Shown here in pieces: positions 13,911-19,432 of a stretch of 25,169 nt of DNA. The stretch is from Alistipes sp. (GTDB lineage: Bacteria; Bacteroidota; Bacteroidia; Bacteroidales; Rikenellaceae). The stretch's first letter is position 1; each line of letters starts with the position of its first letter. The translations under genes were made by a program, and so were the position numbers. A model generated the notes under the pieces. That model did not search any database. It was not told the DNA's origin and saw nothing but the letters and a program-made list of their open reading frames with translations. Where the stretch lies: NCBI GenBank assembly GCA_017559685.1, contig JAFYQY010000179.1, positions 1-25,169 of the forward strand. Reading direction: 5' to 3'.

Positions 13911-14789
13911 CTAATATATCTGATCTACATCGCTCTCAATCTGTGCAAATAACTTCTCTTTGGCATTGTGCTTGGCACGCTCCTCGAGAGAGGTCTGGAC
14001 AAAGAGGAAATGCGGAAGGAAAAACACGACTAACGCCACAGCGCCAAGTAGCACCTTCGATAGAAGGTTGCGACGCTTCCAGGCGAGTTGTAACGCCTCG
14101 ATATTGGCGTATCGGTTATCGGGCTTTGCATTTCGACATCGCTCGGCAATTCGACGATGTTTTCCACCAAAGATATCGCCCATAAGCACACCTACCGAGT
14201 AGATGTCGCTTCGTGCATCTATAACACCACTCTGTGCCTGCAGTTCGGGCGAGGCGTAGCGAGGTGTGCAACCGAGTGTTCGCAGAGCGAAATAGGCATC
14301 GCTGTCAGCCAAGCCGAAGTCTATCAATTTTAGTCTATTATCGGCGTGGGTGACAAGGATATTTTCGGGCTTGAGATCGTTGTGAATAACCCCTCGTTTG
14401 TGGAGATAGCCCACAGCCGAAAGCAACTCCTCGAAGATTCGTCTTCGCTCCGCTTTCGATGGGTTTTCGGCGAGATACTCCTTGAGCGTTCTACCCTCGA
14501 CATACTCCATTATCACGCCCGCACCAACTGAAAGATTCGCCTCGTAGGTGAAGGTATGAACGATGTGCGGATGGTCGCATCCAATGGCGAGTTCATACTC
14601 TCGGTGAAGCATCGCAAGTTGACGCTCCGTATCGTCTTTTGTTGTCTTTACAAGAAAATATTTGCCAGCCTTCGAAGCGCGATATAGTTGCGCATAAGCG
14701 GTGGTTTTCAGCAACTTAAAGTCACCGAAGCACTCCATCTGCACACCCTGCTCGGGCACAGCATCGAATATAGCGCTCTCTATTTCCAT
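13911..14789 (-). CDS. Membrane-anchored Hanks-type serine/threonine kinase
   Basis: A 292-residue protein. The kinase domain spans about 22-240: the ATP lysine is Lys48 (FLVKTT), the helix C glutamate is Glu64, the catalytic loop is HNDLKPEN at 136-143, DFG is at 157-159 and ASPE at 179-182. The glycine-rich loop is poor (KTTAYAQLYRA), and the catalytic loop has HND instead of HRD, so activation may not need loop phosphorylation. A transmembrane helix follows at about 245-264, then a charged stretch to residue 292. The stop TAG is followed in frame by another 95 open codons. It is divergent from the regulator at 14837 and probably signals to the adjacent OmpA-KAP run. Confidence 0.9.
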   Translation of the reverse strand: MEIESAIFDAVPEQGVQMECFGDFKLLKTTAYAQLYRASKAGKYFLVKTTKDDTERQLAMLHREYELAIGCDHPHIVHTFTYEANLSVGAGVIMEYVEGRTLKEYLAENPSKAERRRIFEELLSAVGYLHKRGVIHNDLKPENILVTHADNRLKLIDFGLADSDAYFALRTLGCTPRYASPELQAQSGVIDARSDIYSVGVLMGDIFGGKHRRIAERCRNAKPDNRYANIEALQLAWKRRNLLSKVLLGAVALVVFFLPHFLFVQTSLEERAKHNAKEKLFAQIESDVDQIY

Positions 14790-14797
14790 AGTTCAGG

Positions 14798-14829
14798 TTT
14801 GCGAGTTCAAAGATAATAAATTATTTTTG
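14798..14829 (+). promoter_or_regulatory. Promoter of the HTH-like regulator gene
   Basis: TTTG (14798-14801), 20 bases, TATTTTTG (14822-14829). The predicted transcript start falls at or within a few bases of ATG 14837, so the mRNA should be leaderless or nearly so. Confidence 0.7.
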
Positions 14830-14837
14830 TACCACAA
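14808..14837 (-). promoter_or_regulatory. Promoter of the kinase gene, overlapping the divergent promoter
   Basis: On the minus strand TTG (14837-14835), 19 bases, TATCTTTG (14815-14808). It lies inside the promoter of the divergent gene, and its -33 element touches that gene's start codon. The two promoters cannot easily be occupied together. Confidence 0.6.
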
Positions 14838-15424
14838 TGAGTATCAAGAGTAATTTACCGCAGATTGCAGCACTTCGTAAGTGCGTAGAGGAGCGTTTCG
14901 GCAAGAATTTGTCGGTTCACTCCGACTTTGTTGCGTTGGTTGCCGTAATCGAAATGGAGCAACGACAGCACATCTCCGAGAGTACATTAGAGCGTGTTTG
15001 GGGCTACTCCACCCGAGGTTACGACACCGTATCGCTTCGCACACTCGATGTGCTATCACAATATGGCGCAGGGTGTTTTTGGGCTAAGTTTTGCGAGGCG
15101 TTGGATGCCGAGTGCGAGTCGACGCTCTTCAATGTCGAGAGCGTAATCTCGGCAGAGCTCACCGCAGGAGCAAAGGTGCGTATCGGCTGGCTTCCGAACA
15201 GAGTCTGCGAGGTGCGCTACTTGGGTGATAACCAATTTATCGCCGAGCATTGCGAGAACTCGAAGATGCGCCAAGGCGACACCTTCTCGTGTCTTCAATT
15301 TTCGCTTGGCAAGGAGGCGGTGTTGAGCGACTTTATCCAAAAGGGATCGACTCTCGCCCAGACCTATGTCGTAGGCAAGAAAAATGGTCTCACCAGCCTT
15401 GCGGTCATCCCTGCCGAGGAGTAA
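14837..15424 (+). CDS. Bacteroidota HTH-like putative regulator with C-terminal beta-barrel-like domain
   Basis: A 195-residue cytoplasmic protein of a type common in this phylum. Residues about 8-90 are helical and contain ISESTLERVWGYSTRGYDTV followed by SLRTLDVLSQYGAGCFWAKF, the usual two blocks of these HTH-like domains. Residues about 105-190 look like a small beta barrel: VRIGWLPNRVCEVRYLGDN, then GDTFSCLQFSLG and QTYVVGKKNGLTSL. DNA binding has not been shown for this family to my knowledge. It is transcribed away from the kinase from overlapping promoters, so it is a good candidate to control that unit. Confidence 0.75.
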   Translation: MSIKSNLPQIAALRKCVEERFGKNLSVHSDFVALVAVIEMEQRQHISESTLERVWGYSTRGYDTVSLRTLDVLSQYGAGCFWAKFCEALDAECESTLFNVESVISAELTAGAKVRIGWLPNRVCEVRYLGDNQFIAEHCENSKMRQGDTFSCLQFSLGKEAVLSDFIQKGSTLAQTYVVGKKNGLTSLAVIPAEE

Positions 15425-15448
15425 CAATATCGAGGGTACTACCCTACT

Positions 15449-15486
15449 AAAAAAGTGGCTCGGGATATCTCCTGAGCCACTTTTTG
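15449..15486. terminator. Bidirectional terminator
   Basis: AAAAAGTGGCTC pairs with GAGCCACTTTTT, with an imperfect inner stem GGGA/TCCT. It lies between two convergent genes (14837 plus, 15506 minus) and has T runs in both directions. Confidence 0.9.
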
Positions 15487-15505
15487 TTGTCATTAGTGTT
15501 AATCT

Positions 15506-15823
15506 TTAGCGCTTGAAGTACTCGCCGACGCTCTGCATCAACTGCTTAACCTCGGGGGTGTACTCCTCGACCTTCTCCTTGGTCTTGTCGGCGGCCTTCT
15601 TCACACCCTCTCTCAGCGCCTGCATATCGTCGCTAAAGTTGCGATTATCCAGACTCTCCGACATACGCTCGAGAACACTCTTATCCTCGGTTTTCGCCTG
15701 CTTCTGAGTCTCCTGCTGAGCCTCCACTTTCTGACCCTCTTTCTGAACCTTTTTACTTTGGCCATACGCCTGCGGTGCAAGCATCACGCAAGCGGCAAAA
15801 AGAATGATTACAAATTTCAACAT
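15506..15823 (-). CDS. Small exported helical protein of unknown function
   Basis: A 105-residue protein. ATG at 15823 gives a clean signal peptide (MLKFVIILFAACVMLAPQAYGQ, cleavage probably after AYG). A longer frame from 15964 would add 47 residues with no signal and would run through the promoter, so I reject it. The mature part is charged and helical: Gln/Lys/Glu-rich at first, then ADKTKEKVEEYTPEVKQLM near the end, somewhat like apolipoprotein or YtxH-like helices. There is no lipobox cysteine. Promoter at 15874-15881 with the shared palindrome upstream. Confidence 0.75.
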   Translation of the reverse strand: MLKFVIILFAACVMLAPQAYGQSKKVQKEGQKVEAQQETQKQAKTEDKSVLERMSESLDNRNFSDDMQALREGVKKAADKTKEKVEEYTPEVKQLMQSVGEYFKR

Positions 15824-15873
15824 CGCTCTATAGTTTTTAAGGTTTAATCGCTTTATCGAATATATTTCGATAC

Positions 15874-15899
15874 CAAAGGTAGGTATTTTTTTCGAAAAA
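15874..15899 (-). promoter_or_regulatory. Promoter of the small exported protein gene, with palindrome
   Basis: TACCTTTG on the minus strand (15881-15874) is a perfect -7 element. The palindrome TTTTTCGAAAAA (15888-15899) lies where the spacer should be. No clear TTTG is found at -33. The same palindrome occurs in the promoters at 16075 and 17279. Confidence 0.55.
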
Positions 15900-15989
15900 T
15901 CGACACATTCCGACCATAAAACATCCGAAAAAGAGTAATAAAGGGTGCAAATCTCGCCCTTCAAGTGGCGTAAAATAGGCTTTTGAGAC

Positions 15990-16021
15990 TTTGTTTTTTC
16001 GGCAATATTTTTATATCTTTG
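15990..16021 (+). promoter_or_regulatory. Upstream promoter of the leucine-rich-repeat gene
   Basis: TTTG (15990-15993), 20 bases, TATCTTTG (16014-16021), a full match. It would give a leader of about 110 bases that crosses the second promoter and the palindrome. Confidence 0.65.
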
Positions 16022-16067
16022 TATGTCTCAGCCCGATGAGGCAACAATAAAATCGACACGATATTGC

Positions 16068-16109
16068 AGATTTTTTTGAAATTTTTCGAAAAAGTTACTA
16101 TATTATTTG
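16068..16109 (+). promoter_or_regulatory. Second promoter of the leucine-rich-repeat gene, with palindrome in the spacer
   Basis: TTTG (16075-16078), 20 bases, then TATATTATTTG (16099-16109), a near match to the -7 element. The spacer contains TTTTTCGAAAAA (16082-16093). The 29 bases 16068-16096 are repeated exactly at 17272-17300. Confidence 0.6.
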
Positions 16110-16140
16110 GGTAGAATAAAAACAAAACATTGCAAAACTT

Positions 16141-16857
16141 ATGAAACAATTTGAAATTAAGGATGGCGTGGCCATTATTCCAGAGGGTGTGAAGGTAATT
16201 GAAGACAAAGCTTTTCAAGGTTGCACCTCGCTTAAGAGTATCACTATTCCCGAGTCGGTAACTAAGATTGGAGCGTCGGCGTTCTCCGGTTGCACCTCGC
16301 TTGAAAGCGTCGTTATCCCCGGGTCGGTAACTGAGATTAAATGGTTTGCTTTCAACGGTTGCACCTCGCTTCGAAGTCTCACTATTCCTGCATCGGTAAC
16401 GGAGATTGGAACGGGTGTTTTCTGGTATTGCTCTTCGCTCGAGAGTATCATGGTGGCAGAAGGCAACCCAATATTTGACTCTAGAGAGAGCTGTAATGCA
16501 ATTGTTAAAACAGAAACAAATGCTCTTCTTTTTGGCTGCAAGTCAACAATTATTCCAAATTCGGTAAAAGTGATTGAAGGGTCTGCTTTCTTGGGTTGCT
16601 CCTTGCTCGAGAACATTACCATACCAAAAGGTGTAACTAAGATTTGTGAGTCTGTTTTCGAAAAATGCACCTCACTTGTCACAGTAACCTTGCCTGTTGG
16701 AGTGAATAAGATTGAAGAGTATGTATTCGATGGATGTGACTCCCTCTCCACAATCTATGTACCTGCCAAGAAGGTTGACTACTACAAGCAGCGTCTGCCC
16801 GAAGAGTTGCACGACAAAATCGTAGAACTCGCACCCGAAAAGAAGACAAAGAAATAA
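16141..16857 (+). CDS. BspA-type leucine-rich-repeat protein without signal peptide
   Basis: A 238-residue protein made of repeats of about 23 residues of the BspA / Treponema pallidum LRR type (LRR_5): GCTSLKSITIPESVTKIGAS, GCTSLESVVIPGSVTEIKWF, GCTSLRSLTIPASVTEIGTG and three more diverged ones, interrupted by an insertion near 105-140 (NPIFDSRESCNAIV). Most proteins of this type are secreted, but here the N-terminus (MKQFEIKDGVAIIPEGVKV) starts directly in the repeat and there is no export signal, so it is predicted cytoplasmic. The end is Lys-rich (PEKKTKK). Probable role is protein binding. It heads a possible operon with the gene at 16865 (7-base gap). Confidence 0.9.
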   Translation: MKQFEIKDGVAIIPEGVKVIEDKAFQGCTSLKSITIPESVTKIGASAFSGCTSLESVVIPGSVTEIKWFAFNGCTSLRSLTIPASVTEIGTGVFWYCSSLESIMVAEGNPIFDSRESCNAIVKTETNALLFGCKSTIIPNSVKVIEGSAFLGCSLLENITIPKGVTKICESVFEKCTSLVTVTLPVGVNKIEEYVFDGCDSLSTIYVPAKKVDYYKQRLPEELHDKIVELAPEKKTKK

Positions 16858-16864
16858 CTAACTT

Positions 16865-17206
16865 ATGAGAATAAGCAGAGATTTAGATTGGGGATTACGT
16901 CTTTTGCTATATCCGGAGCGAACACTCGCTGAATTGCAAAGCGAGGTCGAGAAAAGGTTCGGCATAAAGGGACAGTACGAGTTTGTAGATGTTGTCGAGG
17001 ATCAAGGGATATCAATTAAGAGATGTTCGATACATCTTCTCCCTGCCGAGTTCGACAGCGATGATTTGTGCATAAGAGCCGCATCGCTATGGTTGCAAAA
17101 GGTAATTCCAGCGTGCTTTTTGAAGGATATTTCGCCGTCATACACTCTGCAAGTAGAGACAGACGACGAGGACAAAATAACAATGATTACGTGTAAAGAA
17201 AAATAA
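16865..17206 (+). CDS. Small protein of unknown function downstream of the LRR gene
   Basis: A 113-residue soluble protein, MRISRDLDWGLRLLLYPERT, with mixed helix and strand and an acidic second half (VETDDEDKITMI). No family recognised, no signal peptide and no membrane helix. It starts 7 bases after the LRR stop, so the two are almost certainly co-transcribed, and it may be a partner of the LRR protein. Confidence 0.75.
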   Translation: MRISRDLDWGLRLLLYPERTLAELQSEVEKRFGIKGQYEFVDVVEDQGISIKRCSIHLLPAEFDSDDLCIRAASLWLQKVIPACFLKDISPSYTLQVETDDEDKITMITCKEK

Positions 17207-17226
17207 CTTTTTCTAGTTGTTATTTT
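17200..17226 (+). terminator. Possible weak terminator after the LRR pair
   Basis: AAAATAAC pairs with GTTATTTT around an 11-base loop. It overlaps the stop codon and has only a short T run, so it is a weak call. Confidence 0.35.
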
Positions 17227-17271
17227 GCTATATATCAGAAAGATAGCCATAGGCAGCAAAAAGGCTACTAA

Positions 17272-17309
17272 AGATTTTTTTGAAATTTTTCGAAAAAGTT
17301 CTATATTTG
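17272..17309 (+). promoter_or_regulatory. Promoter of the four-paralog operon, with palindrome in the spacer
   Basis: TTTG (17279-17282), 19 bases, TATATTTG (17302-17309), a perfect promoter. The spacer holds TTTTTCGAAAAA (17286-17297). The 29 bases 17272-17300 repeat 16068-16096 exactly. Confidence 0.75.
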
Positions 17310-17329
17310 GAATATCTATTTGGTTTTTC

Positions 17330-17355
17330 AAAGTTGAATGTAAAAGTTGAATGTA
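17330..17355 (+). repeat. Tandem 13-base repeat in the leader of the four-paralog operon
   Basis: AAAGTTGAATGTA occurs twice without a gap (17330-17342 and 17343-17355), within the predicted leader of about 155 bases. Confidence 0.8.
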
Positions 17356-17471
17356 TATGATAAAAGACACTATGGATTTTTTAAAAAGATTTTAGAAGCT
17401 CTAAACGCTCTGCCGATTTTCAAAATGTCGCTTGGATCTAAAGAGTTGTTTCATACTAAACACGACAAAAT

Positions 17472-17885
17472 ATGAACGACAGAAGTAATTTATCTGATGT
17501 TTACAAGTATGTGGTAGAGGGCGACGATGCCAAGAAGGTGTACGACGCTCTGCAAGTGTCGTATGTGGGCAAAAATAAGAAGTTGCCAAAATCGGAGGGC
17601 GACAGGGAGTATGCGATAGATTATAAATATGAGGATGGCGTGCTCTATATCGAGGAACACACCACCGAAAGTCGGGCTGGTTACATTACCGAGCTTCTCG
17701 ACTTCCTGATTCACTACGATAGCTATTACTCTATGTGGGAGCGTAGCTATGATGGTAAGCCTATATTCTACCAGGTTAATGATGAGGAGGGTAAATACTT
17801 TGTCCGCCCACCAAAGACTGAGTATGAACTGCAAGAGGAAGAGGAGAGAAGAACGAGTCAAGCGAGTGAGGATATGCCATTTTAA
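17472..17885 (+). CDS. Paralog A1 of a four-gene family, SSB-like C-terminal tip
   Basis: A 137-residue acidic cytoplasmic protein. The N-terminal part has the family motif VVEGDDAKKVYDALQVSY at about residues 14-31; the middle is strand-rich (YKYEDGVLYIEEHTTES) followed by a helix (ITELLDFLIHYDSY); then DEEGKYFVRPPKTEYELQ; then an acidic tail ending SEDMPF. The tail resembles the SSB C-terminal tip (DDDIPF). The full family is not one I recognise. Genes A1, B1, A2 and B2 follow each other with gaps of 20, 6 and 20 bases and form one operon. Confidence 0.8.
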   Translation: MNDRSNLSDVYKYVVEGDDAKKVYDALQVSYVGKNKKLPKSEGDREYAIDYKYEDGVLYIEEHTTESRAGYITELLDFLIHYDSYYSMWERSYDGKPIFYQVNDEEGKYFVRPPKTEYELQEEEERRTSQASEDMPF

Positions 17886-17911
17886 TTTAGGAGGAGGATA
17901 AGGTTATGAGC
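17871..17911 (+). repeat. Junction repeat copy 1 (end of A1, ribosome site, start of B1)
   Basis: These 41 bases recur at 18665-18705 with a single difference. They include the last codons of the A gene, a strong ribosome site (TTAGGAGGAGGATAAG) and the ATG of the following B gene. Confidence 0.95.
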
Positions 17912-18271
17912 TGGAGCGAAATCGATATTATTAAATACGCAATAGAGGGCGATAATGCAAGGAAACTCTATGATATAGTAGTCAACTCACGCACCTACAA
18001 GGAGTTTCCAGATCAGATAAAACTGGATTATCACAATAGTGTGCTAATAATTACTCTGGTATGCTATAGCAACACAGATTTCTATAATTTTACCGACTTT
18101 GCACTCCCATTTATTATTGGCAAGGCGGACTATGAACTTGGTTATTCAATCGATTTGAATAGTGGTGAAATTGTCAACTGGGCGGCAAACGATACCGAGG
18201 GTAAATACTTTAATATGCCCAACGAGTTGCAAATGGTAAATGAGGTTCTTGAATCACTAAAAGAGAAGTAG
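17906..18271 (+). CDS. Paralog B1 of the four-gene family
   Basis: A 121-residue acidic cytoplasmic protein. It opens with AIEGDNARKLYDIVVNSRTYKEF-type residues (about 12-34), continues with a strand pair and a helix with DFALPFIIG, and has NDTEGKYFNMP near the end. It is clearly related to B2 at 18700 (same motif, same order) and more distantly to A1 and A2, but lacks the MPF tail. The start is fixed by the strong ribosome site GGAGGAGG ending 8 bases upstream. Function unknown. Confidence 0.8.
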   Translation: MSWSEIDIIKYAIEGDNARKLYDIVVNSRTYKEFPDQIKLDYHNSVLIITLVCYSNTDFYNFTDFALPFIIGKADYELGYSIDLNSGEIVNWAANDTEGKYFNMPNELQMVNEVLESLKEK

Positions 18272-18277
18272 CGCATT

Positions 18278-18679
18278 ATGGCAAAAGAGTTTAAGAAAAT
18301 AAGCTTTGTGATTGAGGACGATTACGCAAAGACGATATATCCTATTCTCAAGGAGTCGTACTTCGTTAAGCATCAACACACGCCCCAAGCTTGCGATGAA
18401 AATATATCGATAGAGTTCTCATATGATGATAACATATTGCGAATAGTAGAACACATCAATGGCAATGGTGTCTCTTGGGTTTGTGAGTTGTTGGGTTTCG
18501 TGATAGACTACAATACATTTTACTGGATGGAAGAGTGTGGCGAAGATGGAGTAACACACTACTACGATGTCCATGATGATGAGGCGAAATACTTTGTCCG
18601 CCCACCAAAGACTGAGTATGAGCTGCAAAAGGAAGAGGATATAAGAAATAGTCGAGCGAGTGTAGATATGCCATTTTAA
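18278..18679 (+). CDS. Paralog A2 of the four-gene family, SSB-like C-terminal tip
   Basis: A 133-residue acidic cytoplasmic protein. The N-terminal half has FVIEDDYAKTIYPILKESY and has drifted far from A1, while the C-terminal part (YFVRPPKTEYELQKEED to SVDMPF) is almost the same as A1, also at DNA level: 35 bases are identical (17793-17827 and 18587-18621). It ends in the SSB-like tip VDMPF. It starts 6 bases after B1, with no strong ribosome site, so it may be translated by coupling. Confidence 0.8.
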   Translation: MAKEFKKISFVIEDDYAKTIYPILKESYFVKHQHTPQACDENISIEFSYDDNILRIVEHINGNGVSWVCELLGFVIDYNTFYWMEECGEDGVTHYYDVHDDEAKYFVRPPKTEYELQKEEDIRNSRASVDMPF

Positions 18680-18705
18680 TTTAGGAGGAGGATAAGATTA
18701 TGAGC
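18665..18705 (+). repeat. Junction repeat copy 2 (end of A2, ribosome site, start of B2)
   Basis: Second copy of the 41-base junction at 17871-17911, with one base different (A for G before TTATGAGC). Confidence 0.95.
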
Positions 18706-19014
18706 GACCGCTGCGGAGATATATGGATTGCTATCGAGGGTGAAAACGCCTCAAAAATATACGATATAATAGTAAACTCACGCTTCTACAAAGAGTTCCC
18801 CAATAGTCTAAAATTAGACTACCGTGAGAATCTCTTATTTATCGAGGAGAGTTGGTGGGGTTATTCGTCATTTGCCGATTTTGTAATGCCGTTCCTTATG
18901 GGTGACGACTACTATTACCTCCAATACTTTGGTCACAAAGTTCTGTGGGAGACCAACGACAAAGAGGGTAAATACTTTACAATCCCCGAAGGTGAGAGAG
19001 AGCGAGAAGGTTAG
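18700..19014 (+). CDS. Paralog B2 of the four-gene family
   Basis: A 104-residue acidic cytoplasmic protein related to B1: AIEGENASKIYDIIVNSRFY at about residues 11-30, then LKLDYRENLLFIEESWWG, DFVMPFLMGD and NDKEGKYFTIPEG. It is shorter than B1 because the C-terminal helix is missing; it ends in a Glu/Arg stretch. The start is fixed by the strong ribosome site in the junction repeat. It is the last gene of the operon, followed by the terminator at 19077. Confidence 0.8.
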   Translation: MSDRCGDIWIAIEGENASKIYDIIVNSRFYKEFPNSLKLDYRENLLFIEESWWGYSSFADFVMPFLMGDDYYYLQYFGHKVLWETNDKEGKYFTIPEGEREREG

Positions 19015-19076
19015 TGGTTTCGAATTCTAAAACTGCGGAGTTACAAGAAAAGCAACTCTAAAATTTGGAGCAAACG

Positions 19077-19125
19077 AAAAATCGTAATAATTTGTCTGTA
19101 TAGGATAAATTGTTGCGATTTTTTA
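19077..19125 (+). terminator. Terminator of the four-paralog operon
   Basis: Positions 19077-19093 pair with 19107-19123 in a 17-base-pair stem with two G-T pairs and no mismatch; a T run closes the second arm (19119-19124). It lies 62 bases after the B2 stop. Confidence 0.85.
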
Positions 19126-19126
19126 T

Positions 19127-19134
19127 TACCTTTG
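19127..19134 (+). promoter_or_regulatory. -7 element of the nrdDG promoter
   Basis: TACCTTTG sits just before the riboswitch and just after the upstream terminator. No TTTG is found at the normal distance (a TTG lies 14 bases upstream), so the promoter is only partly supported. Confidence 0.5.
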
Positions 19135-19139
19135 CCAGC

Positions 19140-19315
19140 AGATTAAGGTGTTCAAGGTGGAGTCAATCACTGAGAATGAAAAGGGAACTTCGGTGTGAGT
19201 CCGAGACTATTCCCGTAGCTGTAAGTCTCTTATATATTCTGTGCACTCTTTGTGGCCACTGCCTATGGTGGGAAGGCCGCACAGAAGAGACGAGTCAGAA
19301 GACCTGCCTTCATCC
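19140..19315 (+). promoter_or_regulatory. Cobalamin (B12) riboswitch
   Basis: The conserved core is recognisable in order: AAAAGGGAA, GGTGTGAGTCC, CCCGTAGCTGTAAG, GCCACTG, GGGAAGG, and the B12 box AGTCAGAAGACCTGCC at 19293-19308. It lies in the leader of nrdD, about 120 bases before the ATG. By analogy with other B12 riboswitches, adenosylcobalamin is expected to lower expression of the genes downstream. The bases 19316-19432 should contain the expression platform; I cannot assign its switching stems by eye. Confidence 0.93.
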
Positions 19316-19432
19316 AAATTTTAGATGCTTTCGGGAGATAGAGCGTTAAAGATAGAGTCTCAGAATAAAGATTTCAGTCTGTAACACTCCCCAACAGTAT
19401 CACAGGTTTGTAAATAATTAAAAATTAACCAT

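Noticed and set aside
13911..13913. Reassigned TAG codon in this organism
   Set aside because: Several genes here end in TAG at natural positions (for example 10801, 9139, 22205, 23697), so TAG works as a stop. A local nonsense change or two genes explain the kinase better.
15824..15964. Longer start of the exported protein at 15506
   Set aside because: It would put 47 residues before the signal peptide and run through the promoter and palindrome; ATG 15823 gives a clean signal peptide.
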